Source: Mycobacterium innocens (lineage in GTDB: Bacteria > Actinomycetota > Actinomycetes > Mycobacteriales > Mycobacteriaceae). From it: a stretch of DNA of 48,877 nucleotides. Position 1 is the stretch's first letter; each line of letters opens with the position of its first letter. Where the stretch lies: positions 1 through 48,877 of the forward strand of contig NZ_UPHQ01000242.1 of assembly GCF_900566055.1 (NCBI RefSeq). Direction: 5' to 3'. The translations under genes and the position numbers were made by a program. Below, one piece after another: positions 33,630-42,331 of the stretch. The notes below the pieces were generated by a model. The model made no database searches, was not told the DNA's origin, and was given only the letters and a program-made list of their open reading frames with translations.

Positions 33630-34678
33630 TCAGTAGCATCTGCGGCCCTGGTTGCGCAGCGCCCCGCCGATGTCGGCCGCGGCCAAAACGCGTGCCAGGG
33701 GTGCGCACATGGCAGTGCCGAGCAGGCCGGCGGTCACGGTGGCGCCAACCATCAGTTGTCGCCCGCCGTGCACCAGACTGCAGGAAGCCAGAATTGGCGC
33801 GGTCACCGCCGCAGCCGCCGTCGTCATCGACCAAACCCCTTGGTAGCGGCCACTGCTGGCGGGCGGAGTGATTCGGCGGACGATGCCGGCGCTGACCACA
33901 AACCAGACGATCTCGCCCGGTGAGCACGCCGCCACGGCAGCACTGAAACCGGCCGTGGTGTGGGTGAACCCGGCCGCGCCCATGCACAGAGTCACCCACA
34001 CTCCCGCGACGGCCAGCATGTCGAGCCCGGGGCCGACCGCCAGCTGCTTACTCAACCACGTTGTCGTCAAAGGGGTCAGGGCCACCACCGCCACGCCGTT
34101 GGCCACCTGCACCCAGCCGTAAGCGCCGGCACCCAGACCGGATGCCCTCATCAGCATCGGCACGACGGCGAAGATCCCCATGAGGACCGTGAGAGTCGCC
34201 AAGCCCGATGCGACCAACAGAACCAGCCGCTTGTCGGCGAAGACTTGCCGGTAATCACCACCGGCATGGGCAGTCACCGGCGTCGCCGCGTGGTACCGGC
34301 CTGCCGGTATGCAGCAGGCCGTCACCACCGCGAAAGTTGCGCATACGATCCCGTTGATCCAGTACAGCAGCGAGGTGCCCATCCATTCCGCGAGCAGACC
34401 GCCGACCCCGCCTGCGATCGCCGCGCCGATGTTGAGAACCCACCCGTAGCGCCAGGTGTCAAGTCTGGCCCCTGCCGGGGATCCGAAATCAACGCGGTAA
34501 TCGCGGCACCGAGCACCAGACGCGGTGTTTCGCAGGCCAATCCGGCGATCATGGCCGCCAACAACAACACCGGAACGCGGTGCGCCTCGGCAATCAGCAT
34601 CAGCACCGCGGCAGCCACGGCCATTGTGGACAGCAGCGTCGACCGGGCTCGGCGCGGGGGACCGCCGATCGGGCCCAT
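33630..34678 (-). pseudogene. Decayed MFS transporter, paralog of the next gene
   Basis: Two frames together rebuild the C-terminal four-fifths of an MFS protein. The first piece (MGPIGGPPRRARSTLLSTM to ALISDPRQ) and the second (ARLDTWRYGWVLNIG to the end) join if one base is restored near 34460, giving DPRQRARLDTWR. The paralog at 34756-36090 aligns throughout (RATLASTMLV, DPGRRAKVDAWRFGW). It also shows that the first 80 or so residues, about two membrane helices, are missing here. A frameshift plus 5' loss make it non-functional. Confidence 0.82.
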
Positions 34679-34755
34679 CGCTTGATGAACGCCCGTTCCT
34701 CCGAACAGGGGACATGGTGCGGGTCGAGCGGTGATGAACGCGTGCACCCATGACG

Positions 34756-36090
34756 TCACCTCGGCGCGGCTTGGTGACCCGACTGCTCGATGCCGGTGAC
34801 GTGCCGTGTGCGGCAAAGTGGCGCCGCCTCAGGGTGACTCAGGGCCGGCACTGAAGTGGGCCGGCGCAGCGCGCGGGCCAGCGGCAGACACAGCGCGGCG
34901 CCGGTCAGTCCGACCGCCACGGTGACGATCGCCACCAGACGATGACCGCCATGAATTAGGCTGTAGGAGGCGACGATTGGGGCTACCACTGAAGCGATAG
35001 CCAGCGTCATGGACCAGATGCCGTGGTAACGGCCGCCATTGGCGGGCGGAGCGATCCGATGCACGATGCCGGCGGCGATCACGAACCAGGCGATCTCGCC
35101 CGGGGTGCAGACCGCCGTGGCGACCGTGAAGCCGAGGGTGGTGTGTGCGAGCGCGGCGCCCGACATGCTCACCGCCGTCCACACGCCGGCGGCGGCCAGG
35201 ATGTCGAGCCTCGGACGAAAGCGGGCCGCCGCTTTTCGGCCCAGCCACGGTGTCATCACCGGGGTCAGGCCAATGCCGGCAGCGGCATTGGCCAGTTGCG
35301 CCCAGCCGAATTCGCCTGCGCCCAAACCGCTGTCGGCCATCAGCATGGGTACCGCGGCATAAAGACCACGGACCGCCGTCAGTGTCGCCAGGCTGGACCC
35401 GAGCAGCAGGACCAGCCGAGCATCCGAAAACGCTCCGCGGTAACCGGTGTCAGCCGTCTGAGCAACCGGCTCGGTGACCGCCGAGGACCGGCGATGCTCC
35501 CTGGCCGGGATGCAGCAGGCCGCCAGCAGCGCCAGCATCGCGCACGCAACGGCGTTGATCCAGAACAGCACGGGCACGCCCGACCAGCCGGCGAGCAGAC
35601 CGCCCACACCGCCGGTGATCGCGCGGCCGATGCTGACGATCCAGCCGAAGCGCCAGGCGTCGACCTTCGCCCGCCGTCCGGGATCGGGCACCAACCCGGC
35701 GATCGCGGCGCCCAGCACCGGGCGCGGCGCGTCGTAGACCACACCGGTGACCAGAGCTCCGATCAGCAATGCCGGCACGCTGCGGGCTTGGGCCATCAGC
35801 ACCAGCACCGTGGCCGCCACCAGCATGGTGGACGCCAGCGTCGCGCGCGGGCCGGTGCGGTCCACCAGCCAGCCACATGCCAGTTGACCCACTGCCCAGC
35901 CAACCCCGAAGGCGGCCAGAACCGCGCCGACAGCGCCGGCGGCGTGCCCTCGCCCGGCCACGTGAAACGCCATGAACGGATAGGCGAACCCCGCCGCGCG
36001 CACCACCAGGTTGCCGCCCAGCAGCAGCCAAATGACGCCCGGAAGCCCATGCTGGCAGGACGGGTGGGATGACGTGTTCGAATCAGGCAT
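34756..36090 (-). CDS. MFS transporter, Rv0842-like position
   Basis: About 444 residues with some 12 membrane helices. The N-terminal GVIWLLLGGNLVVRAAGFAYPFMAF and the motif A-like GWLVDRTGPRATL are clear. The open frame extends to 36399, but the extra 100 residues are Ala/Ser/Arg-rich without membrane helices, so the ATG at 36090 (MPDSNTS) was taken; no strong ribosome site decides it. It would export or import a small molecule. Its neighbours match the M. tuberculosis order with an MFS gene beside narL. The C-terminal 40 residues after the last helix are hydrophilic. Confidence 0.82.
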   Translation of the reverse strand: MPDSNTSSHPSCQHGLPGVIWLLLGGNLVVRAAGFAYPFMAFHVAGRGHAAGAVGAVLAAFGVGWAVGQLACGWLVDRTGPRATLASTMLVAATVLVLMAQARSVPALLIGALVTGVVYDAPRPVLGAAIAGLVPDPGRRAKVDAWRFGWIVSIGRAITGGVGGLLAGWSGVPVLFWINAVACAMLALLAACCIPAREHRRSSAVTEPVAQTADTGYRGAFSDARLVLLLGSSLATLTAVRGLYAAVPMLMADSGLGAGEFGWAQLANAAAGIGLTPVMTPWLGRKAAARFRPRLDILAAAGVWTAVSMSGAALAHTTLGFTVATAVCTPGEIAWFVIAAGIVHRIAPPANGGRYHGIWSMTLAIASVVAPIVASYSLIHGGHRLVAIVTVAVGLTGAALCLPLARALRRPTSVPALSHPEAAPLCRTRHVTGIEQSGHQAAPR

Positions 36091-36438
36091 CCGGCGACGC
36101 AGGGCGAGGCCGGCACGGGCGCCAAGTAGTGTGGCCGCGCCGGAGTGCGCGGCCCTCGCCGCCCTGGACCCGGCCCAGTGCCCGCCGGGATACCGGCTCG
36201 AATGAGTGGCGGCCACCGTTGGCAGCCGAAGAAAAGCAGTAGCGAGATCGACGTCCGATCCCGAAGTCAGCACCGGTTCGCTGCCGGCGATGGCCGCGGT
36301 TTTCGTCATCAATTGAACGGTAGAGATGATCACGTTGCGATAACTCCGCCGATCGGCCCAAAAAACCGCGGCGATCTCGGTCCACCGATCGGAGGACATG
36401 GCCGGGATAAGGCCGGCTGCCTGGACCCGCTAGGTTCT

Positions 36439-36523
36439 CGTCATTATCCGAGTCATTATCCGGGTCGCTGTCGGGAGTCGCTGTCGGAGTCGTTATCCGC
36501 GTCGTTATCCGAGTCGCTATCCG
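36439..36523. repeat. 12-bp tandem repeat array at the 3' end of PPE
   Basis: Seven degenerate units of the form NGTC(A/G)(C/T)T(A/G)TCCG, one 13 bases long, run from 36439 to 36523. The PPE stop codon lies in the unit nearest the gene. On the PPE strand a shifted frame reads Asp-Ser and Asp-Asn repeats. Apart from this array I see nothing in the gene-free stretch 36091-36516. Confidence 0.8.
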
Positions 36524-37653
36524 ATCAGCTGCGGCAGCACCCGAAGCGGCTCGATGCCGTCCTGCGCGGCGTTGCCGGCCGCGGCCGCCCGTTCGGATGC
36601 GCTAGCCAGCGGCAACCCGCCCAGCAGACCGGGGGCCGCGCCGGAGCCGAGCGAGGAAGCGCCGGTGGAGACGGCGCCCGGCAACGCCGCGACCGCGGCA
36701 TGACTCAGGGTGGGGGCGGAGGCGGCCCACGCCGCCGGCACCGACAAGCCGCCGACCGTCGCCGCTTCACCCACGCCGGCCGACACCGCGCCGGTCAGGC
36801 CTGCCATGCCCGCCGAACCCAGGGCTCCCGCGGCAGCTGACTCCGCCGCCGCCGCGATCTGGCTGCCGACCGCGGCCGCCGCCGGGAACAGGCCCTTGAA
36901 GGCCGACATCGCCGACATCATCAGTCCCGCAGAGGAAGTGCAGACGAAGAACGGGGTACCGAAAATGCTCATCACCGTCTGCAGGTCTTGCATCCAGTCC
37001 GGGAGTATCGACGTGCCGCTGGCGGCCAACACCGACATCAGCTCGGACAGCACCGTGGCGACGTTGGTGGCCGCCGAATTGCCGGCGGCTTGGTCAACCG
37101 CCGCGGCCTGGCTGACCAGCCCCGCCGGGTTGGCCGTCGGCGGCGGCGCGGTGAACGGGATCAAGCTGATTGCGGCGGACGACGCGGCGGCGTAGCCGTA
37201 CATCGCGGCCGCGTCCTGAGCCCACATCTCGCCGTACTGGGCCTCGGTGGTCGCGATCGCCGGGGAGTTTTGGCCGAGCAAGTTGGTGGCGATCAGGACC
37301 GCCAGCTGCGCACGGTTGGCTGCCACGAGTGCCGGATGCACCGTCATCGCGTGGGCGCACTCGTAGGCCGCGCCCGCCGCTTTGGCTTGGCCGGCGGCCT
37401 GCTCAGCTTGAGCGGCGGTGGCTTTCAGCCACGTCACGTACGGCGTGGTGGCAGCGGCCATCCTGGTCACGGTCGCGCCGAGCCAGGGCCCGCTGATCAG
37501 TCCGAAGATCACCGACTCGACGGCGATTGCGATGGAGGTCAACTCGACGGCCAGGCCATCCCATGCACCGGCGGCGGCCAGCATCGATCCTGCCCCCGGC
37601 CCGGTGTACATGCGCCCGGAATTGATCTCGGGCGGCAGCGCCCCGTACACCAT
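36517..37653 (-). CDS. PPE family protein, SVP subclass
   Basis: 378 residues. The N-terminal PPE domain (about 1-175) starts [20 protein letters not shown] and is mainly helical. The C-terminal part is Ala/Gly/Ser-rich with the subclass motif GGLSVPAAW near 300. PPE proteins pair with PE proteins and leave the cell through type VII secretion, in this subclass mostly ESX-5. The PE gene ends 17 bases upstream, so both are cotranscribed. The last codons run into a 12-bp repeat array that also supplies the stop. Confidence 0.95.
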   Translation of the reverse strand: MVYGALPPEINSGRMYTGPGAGSMLAAAGAWDGLAVELTSIAIAVESVIFGLISGPWLGATVTRMAAATTPYVTWLKATAAQAEQAAGQAKAAGAAYECAHAMTVHPALVAANRAQLAVLIATNLLGQNSPAIATTEAQYGEMWAQDAAAMYGYAAASSAAISLIPFTAPPPTANPAGLVSQAAAVDQAAGNSAATNVATVLSELMSVLAASGTSILPDWMQDLQTVMSIFGTPFFVCTSSAGLMMSAMSAFKGLFPAAAAVGSQIAAAAESAAAGALGSAGMAGLTGAVSAGVGEAATVGGLSVPAAWAASAPTLSHAAVAALPGAVSTGASSLGSGAAPGLLGGLPLASASERAAAAGNAAQDGIEPLRVLPQLIG

Positions 37654-37670
37654 CGCTGCGCAATCCGTCC

Positions 37671-37970
37671 TTAGCGCGCTGCGATCGCGTTGGCCGCCTC
37701 GGTCGCCGCATAGGAACCGCCGCTGGCTCCGAGGGTGGTCACAAAGAGTTCGTGAATCGCCGCGGCCTGTGCGCTGACCGCTTGATAGAGAGTGCCGTGG
37801 GCAGCGAAGTGAGCTGCGGTCAACGCCGACACCTCGTCTGCGGCGGCCGGTATGACGCCGGTGATGGGAGCTATCGCGGCCGCATTACTCGCGTTCATGG
37901 CGCTACCGATCGACTGCAGGTTCCCCGCCGCCGAGATCAGCGCCTCGGGTTCACTGGTCACGAAAGACAT
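37671..37970 (-). CDS. PE family protein
   Basis: 99 residues, the size of a bare PE domain. It begins [18 protein letters not shown] with the conserved Pro-Glu, forms two helices, and has the secretion signal YxxxD/E-like end (YAATEAANA). It should form a heterodimer with the PPE protein encoded 17 bases downstream. A 135-base gap separates it from meaB upstream, so it may have its own promoter. Confidence 0.95.
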   Translation of the reverse strand: MSFVTSEPEALISAAGNLQSIGSAMNASNAAAIAPITGVIPAAADEVSALTAAHFAAHGTLYQAVSAQAAAIHELFVTTLGASGGSYAATEAANAIAAR

Positions 37971-38105
37971 GACTCAACAGTGCCGTGGGTCCCCTCCGAT
38001 GTCTGTCGGGCGAGCGGGCACTTTGCTGGCGGAATCATGCTGTCCACCGATCGACGGAGTTGGTGTCCTCCGCCCGGCGCGATGGGCCGCGCTTCTGTCG
38101 GGGTT

Positions 38106-38990
38106 TCAGTCCTGTCGCGGGTGCGGGGACAACAACCGCTCGGCAGCCGTATACGGATCGTCGCGGCCATCGACCACCGACTCGGCGAGCCGATCGAGGT
38201 CCGCGCGGGCCCCCAGCCGGGTGTGTGCCAACGACAGGATCAGCGCTCGGGCGCGGGCCAGCCGGCGGTCCCGGCTGTCGCTGCGGTGATGTGCGTCGAT
38301 CGCGGCCACCAAGTCCGCAACGCCGTCACCGCGCGCGGCCGCGAGTTTGACGATGGGAGCATCGGTTTCAGCCCGCAGATCCCGCACGGTCTGCTCGGCG
38401 CCGTCTCGGTCGGCCTTGTTGACCGCGACGATGTCGGCGACCTCGAGCAGACCCGCTTTGGCGGCCTGCACGGCATCACCCGTGCCGGGGTTGAGGATGA
38501 CGACGGTCGGATCGGCGACGGCGGCGATCTCGATTTCCGACTGGCCCACGCCGACGGTTTCCAGCAGGACGACGTTGTAACAGATCGCTTGCAGCAGCCG
38601 GATGGCGGCGGGAACGGCGGCGGCCAGACCGCCCAGATGGCCGCGACTGGCCACCGAGCGGATCAGTACGTCGGAGTCGTCGATGTGTGCGGTCATCCGG
38701 ATCCGATCGCCGAGCAGGGCGCCCCCACTGAACGGCGACGACGGGTCCACCGCCAGTACCGCCACCCGGCAGCCGCGCTCCCGGTAGGCGCCGACGAGGG
38801 CCGCGATCGTCGTCGATTTTCCGGCGCCCGGCGGTCCGGTGATACCGATGACGCGGATCTGCGACACCGGCGCAGGACCGATGGCGGCCAGTACCTCGTC
38901 GCGTCGATCGCCCTCGACGAGGCTCAGCAGCCGACCCGTCGCGCGGGGAGATCCGTTGCGCGCCCGGGCAATCAGATCGGCGATGTCCAT
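38106..38990 (-). CDS. meaB: MeaB/ArgK-type G3E GTPase (B12-mutase chaperone)
   Basis: 294 residues. The P-loop GPPGAGKST, the DPSSPFSGGALLGDRIRM block, the Walker-like ETVGVGQSE and the nucleotide base motif NKAD are all present. MeaB proteins load and protect adenosylcobalamin-dependent mutases such as methylmalonyl-CoA mutase. No mutase gene lies in the window, and the neighbour is a thiolase 23 bases upstream. This may be a second copy serving a remote mutase, or a protein for another acyl-CoA isomerisation. The ATG at 38990 was chosen over the longer open frame. Confidence 0.9.
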   Translation of the reverse strand: MDIADLIARARNGSPRATGRLLSLVEGDRRDEVLAAIGPAPVSQIRVIGITGPPGAGKSTTIAALVGAYRERGCRVAVLAVDPSSPFSGGALLGDRIRMTAHIDDSDVLIRSVASRGHLGGLAAAVPAAIRLLQAICYNVVLLETVGVGQSEIEIAAVADPTVVILNPGTGDAVQAAKAGLLEVADIVAVNKADRDGAEQTVRDLRAETDAPIVKLAAARGDGVADLVAAIDAHHRSDSRDRRLARARALILSLAHTRLGARADLDRLAESVVDGRDDPYTAAERLLSPHPRQD

Positions 38991-39013
38991 GCGTAACGGC
39001 TCGCTACGGCTCG

Positions 39014-40165
39014 TTATGCCGCCGCAACCTCGATGACCGTTGCCGAGCCCATGCCGCCGCCGGCACACATCGCCGCGACGCCGATACCGCCGCCGCGGCG
39101 GCGTAGTTCGTGCACCAGCGTCACGAGCATCCTGGCACCGGTCGCCGCCACGGGATGGCCCAGCGAGCAGCCGCTGCCGCTGACGTTGACCCGGTCCGGG
39201 TCGAGGTCGAGCATTTTCACGGTGGCCACACACATCGACGCGAACGCTTCGTTGATTTCGAACAGGTCCACGTCGGAGACCGAAAGGCCAGCGCGGGCAA
39301 GGGCTTTCGGGATCACCTCGACGGGCGCCAAGCCGGTGGCCGCCGGGTCCACACCGACGGAAGCCCAGGACACGATGCGGGCCAGCGCGGGAAGTCCCAG
39401 CCGCTCACTTTGCCGGTCGCTCGCGATGGTCAGCACGGCGGCACCGTCGTTGGCGCCGCAGGCATTACCCGCGGTGATCGAGAAGCCCGCTATCTCGGGA
39501 TGCAACGGCTTGAGCGCGGCCAGCTTCTCGATGGTCGTGTCGCGGCGTGGATGTTCGTCGACCGCGAACAGCCCGTGCGGCGTCTCGATGGGCACAACCT
39601 CTTCCTTGAACCGGCCTTCGTCGATCGCGGCGATCGCATTGCGGTGTGACCGCAGCGCCCACCCGTCCATCTCCTCGCGGCTGATGCCCGCTTTGAGCGC
39701 GGCGTTCCAGCCGACGGTGATGGACATGTCCAGGTTGGGCGCCTCGGGCCGGTCGGGGTGGGTCGGCGGGAACCAGTCGACCCATTCGCCGTCGACCTGC
39801 ATCCGAGACCGCGGCGACGTGGACGCCGAGTTCACTCCGCCGGCGATGACGAGCTGATCCATTCCCGCGCGCACACCGGCGGCAGCGCTCTGCACGGCCG
39901 CCTGCCCGGCCGCACAGTGCCGATTGTTCGCCAGGCCGGGCACGTGGCTCAGGCCCGCGGTGATGGCCGCGTGGCGGGCGATCACGCCGCCGCCGTAGAG
40001 ACCCTCGCCCAGGATCACGTCGTCGACCAGTACCGGGTCCAGACCGGCGGCGGCTTCGCCGACCACGTGATGGGCCAGATCGAATGCGCTGGTGTCGCGC
40101 AGGGTTCCTTTGCGAGCAGTGCCGATGGGCGTACGCAGGGCGGACACGATGACGGCTTCTGGCAC
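39014..40165 (-). CDS. Acetyl-CoA acetyltransferase (thiolase)
   Basis: 383 residues. The nucleophile Cys lies in NRHCAAGQAAVQ (about residue 86). NEAFAS and CSLGHPVAATG give the Asn and His of the active site, and CAGGGMG carries the second Cys. It cleaves 3-ketoacyl-CoA. The GTG at 40165 follows GGAG at a good distance; the longer open frame upstream is not coding. A 15-base palindrome lies 26 bases before the start and recurs in the ligase/ferredoxin promoter at 45756. That links this gene to the acyl-CoA operon 2-5 kb away. Confidence 0.93.
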   Translation of the reverse strand: MPEAVIVSALRTPIGTARKGTLRDTSAFDLAHHVVGEAAAGLDPVLVDDVILGEGLYGGGVIARHAAITAGLSHVPGLANNRHCAAGQAAVQSAAAGVRAGMDQLVIAGGVNSASTSPRSRMQVDGEWVDWFPPTHPDRPEAPNLDMSITVGWNAALKAGISREEMDGWALRSHRNAIAAIDEGRFKEEVVPIETPHGLFAVDEHPRRDTTIEKLAALKPLHPEIAGFSITAGNACGANDGAAVLTIASDRQSERLGLPALARIVSWASVGVDPAATGLAPVEVIPKALARAGLSVSDVDLFEINEAFASMCVATVKMLDLDPDRVNVSGSGCSLGHPVAATGARMLVTLVHELRRRGGGIGVAAMCAGGGMGSATVIEVAAA

Positions 40166-40190
40166 AGGTCTTCTCCATCCACAGGTTGGC

Positions 40191-40205
40191 GAGAACACTA
40201 TTCTC
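40191..40205. promoter_or_regulatory. Palindrome upstream of the thiolase gene
   Basis: GAGAACACTATTCTC is an imperfect inverted repeat that matches the perfect palindrome at 45756-45770 in 12 of 15 bases. A further small inverted repeat, CTCTCATTCTGAGAG, follows at 40203-40217. Likely operator of an acyl-CoA-responsive repressor not encoded nearby. Confidence 0.6.
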
Positions 40206-40358
40206 TCATTCTGAGAGTGCGAGTTGCAAGGAGGTGGGCCGTCCGCGACCTGGGGATAGGCCTCGTCGCCGGTGGCAATGGCTAGTTCACTATGGAACCG
40301 ACCCCGGGCTGCGCAACGCCGGCAATACCCACCGCCCAACGCCACCCAGGAGCAAGCA

Positions 40359-40628
40359 ATGTCCCCTATTGCTGAAGTCCGCCGGCCAAGCACCGCTGAC
40401 ATCGTGTTAACGCCGATCCTGACGGTCCTGGTGCCGCTGGTGGCGATCGGCTCCTACTTTGGCACCTATGCCTTCAACAATGCGGCGCGCTGCTCGTGCA
40501 AAATCTCGCCCAAAGGGACCTGCAACCCGGACCACGGCGGGGCAAGCAGTGCCCTCGGCCCACGCCAGCTGGCGGCGGACCGGCGCAGCACAGCCTTCGT
40601 CGGGGTCGGTGGTTGGCTGGTGGCATGA
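40359..40628 (+). CDS. Small membrane protein coupled to the peptidase gene
   Basis: 89 residues from an ATG at 40359 with AGGAG six bases before it. One membrane helix (about 15-35: VLTPILTVLVPLVAIGSYFGTYAF) is followed by a short Cys-containing hydrophilic part (ARCSCKISPKGTC). The stop overlaps the ATG of the pip-like gene (ATGA), so the two are translationally coupled. I recall a small transmembrane protein (Rv0841) beside pip in M. tuberculosis. No function known. Confidence 0.72.
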   Translation: MSPIAEVRRPSTADIVLTPILTVLVPLVAIGSYFGTYAFNNAARCSCKISPKGTCNPDHGGASSALGPRQLAADRRSTAFVGVGGWLVA

Positions 40629-41512
40629 CTCGACCAGAGGCGACAATTGCGGTCCCAGGCGGAAACGTGTGGTTCAAGCGGGTCGGCGGCGGACCCGGCC
40701 TTCCGCTGCTTGTGGTGCACGGCGGCCCGGGTCTGCCGCACTACTACTTGACCTCGCTGAAACGTCTGGCAACCGAGCGCGAAGTCATCTTCTGGGATCA
40801 GCTCGGCTGCGGGAACTCCGACTGCCCGCCGAATCCGGATCTTTGGACGATGCAACGCTCGGTGGCCGAAATGGATGCCGTGGTAAACGCGCTGGGCCTC
40901 AATGCCTTTCACATCTTCGGCAACTCGTGGGGCGGGATGCTCGCCCAGCAGTATGTCCTTGACGTGCCATCCGGTGCCGCCACCCTGATCATCTCGAACA
41001 GCACCGCGTCCATACCACAGTTCGCCGATCACGTGATCCGACTGAAGTCACGATTGGACCAAGCGACCCAAGCCGCCATCGACCGCCACGAAGCCGCCGG
41101 CACCACGCATTCCGCCGAATACCAGGCCGCGATCACCACCTGGAACGAAACCTATCTGTGCCGCACCCGACCCTGGCCCGACGAACTCTACGAAGCATTC
41201 CGCAACATGGGCACCGAAATTTTCGAAACGATGTTCGGCCCCAGCGACTTTCACATCGTCGGGACCATCCGAACCTGGGACATCGTCGACCGGTTGGCTG
41301 AGATCACCCTGCCAACGCTGCTGATCGCCGGCAGGTATGACGAATGTTCGCCGGAACACATGCGCGACATGCACCGCCGTATCACCGGCTCGCGGTTCGA
41401 GTTCTTCGAGCAAAGTGCCCACCTGCCCTTCATCGAAGAACCGGACCGCTTCGATGCGCTGCTGCGGGACTTCCTGGGTCACCACGACCGAGGCGGCTCA
41501 CCGCGAGCGTAA
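40625..41512 (+). CDS. pip: Proline iminopeptidase-like alpha/beta hydrolase
   Basis: 295 residues of peptidase family S33. The oxyanion segment is VVHGGPGLPH, the DQLGCGNSD loop is typical of prolyl aminopeptidases, the nucleophile Ser sits in GNSWGG, the Asp in GRYDECSPEH and the His in QSAHLPFIEEP. It would remove N-terminal proline or hydrolyse amides of similar shape. Place and type match Rv0840c of M. tuberculosis. It converges on the crotonase gene over a strong hairpin. Confidence 0.88.
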   Translation: MTRPEATIAVPGGNVWFKRVGGGPGLPLLVVHGGPGLPHYYLTSLKRLATEREVIFWDQLGCGNSDCPPNPDLWTMQRSVAEMDAVVNALGLNAFHIFGNSWGGMLAQQYVLDVPSGAATLIISNSTASIPQFADHVIRLKSRLDQATQAAIDRHEAAGTTHSAEYQAAITTWNETYLCRTRPWPDELYEAFRNMGTEIFETMFGPSDFHIVGTIRTWDIVDRLAEITLPTLLIAGRYDECSPEHMRDMHRRITGSRFEFFEQSAHLPFIEEPDRFDALLRDFLGHHDRGGSPRA

Positions 41513-41563
41513 CGCCACGGCCAAAACCGACCCTCCCGAAATTTCGCCGTGACGTTACGCTCG
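41504..41563. terminator. Bidirectional hairpin between pip and the crotonase gene
   Basis: An 18-base arm (CGAGCGTAACGCCACGGC, 41504-41521) pairs in 17 of 18 positions with 41546-41563 around a 24-base loop. It lies exactly between two convergent genes and includes the pip stop codon. No T-run follows, as usual for mycobacterial terminators. The arm sequence resembles a common mycobacterial intergenic repeat (from memory). Confidence 0.7.
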
Positions 41564-42331
41564 TCAGTTCTTGCCCGCCGTCAACTTGCCGATGATCGAC
41601 CGGAAATCCTCCGTCACGAACGACTGCTGTTCGGCCGACAGGGCATAGTCCAGGCTGGCCAGCACCGCACGCTCGAGATGGATGTTGAGCACCCGCTTGG
41701 TGCTCTCGACGGCCTGCTGGGGCAACTCCATGATTCGCTGGGCGCAGGCCACCGCCTCGGCGACCGGGTCGGCGACGACGTGGTTGGCCAGCCCGAGCTC
41801 GACGGCCCGCTGAGCGCGAATTCGGGTACCGGTCAACGCATATTCCTTGGCCAGCATCAGGCTGATGTGCAACGGCCAGGTCAGCGGACCGCCGTCGGCG
41901 GCCACCAATCCCACCTGCACATGCGGGTCGGCCAGGTAGGCGTCTTCGGCGATGTAGACGATGTCACTCAGTGCGACCAGGCTGCAGCCCAGCCCGACGG
42001 CCGGGCCGTTGACCGCTGCCACCACCGGCACTCGGCAGCGTGCCATACCCAGCACGATGTCGCGCCCGTGCGCGATGGTCTTGGCGCGCAGATCGGCGTC
42101 GTGGGCCAATTCGGCCAGATACGTGAAATCGCCCCCTGCCGAGAACGCCCGGCCGGCGCCGGTGAGCACCGCAGCGCGGGCAGTGCGATCGTCGCTCAAT
42201 CGCGGCCATAGCTGCGCCAGCCCGACGTGCAGATTGTCGTTGACGGCGTTGAGGGCATCGGGGCGGTTGAGGGTGATGATCCGCAAGCCTCCGTCGGCAC
42301 GAACGTCGATTTCTGTTGGCATGTCGTACAT
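41564..42331 (-). CDS. Enoyl-CoA hydratase/isomerase (crotonase family)
   Basis: 255 residues (MYDMPTEIDVR). The oxyanion loop AFSAGGDF and PAVGLGCSLVALSDIVYIAEDAYLADPHVQVGLVAADGG define the crotonase core. In the places where hydratases have two catalytic Glu this one shows Ser (GCSLV) and His/Val (DPHVQVG). Its chemistry may therefore differ from simple hydration. The ATG overlaps the stop of the upstream dehydrogenase gene (TGATG). It is the last gene of the ligase-dehydrogenase-dehydrogenase-crotonase operon. Confidence 0.88.
   Translation of the reverse strand: MYDMPTEIDVRADGGLRIITLNRPDALNAVNDNLHVGLAQLWPRLSDDRTARAAVLTGAGRAFSAGGDFTYLAELAHDADLRAKTIAHGRDIVLGMARCRVPVVAAVNGPAVGLGCSLVALSDIVYIAEDAYLADPHVQVGLVAADGGPLTWPLHISLMLAKEYALTGTRIRAQRAVELGLANHVVADPVAEAVACAQRIMELPQQAVESTKRVLNIHLERAVLASLDYALSAEQQSFVTEDFRSIIGKLTAGKN

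Noticed and set aside
36439..36523. Possible CRISPR array
   Set aside because: The units are contiguous 12-mers without spacers, so this is a tandem repeat, and no cas genes are near.
36145..36840. A plus-strand open frame across the repeat array
   Set aside because: It is antisense to PPE in its right half and repeat-driven in its left half, with no recognisable domain.
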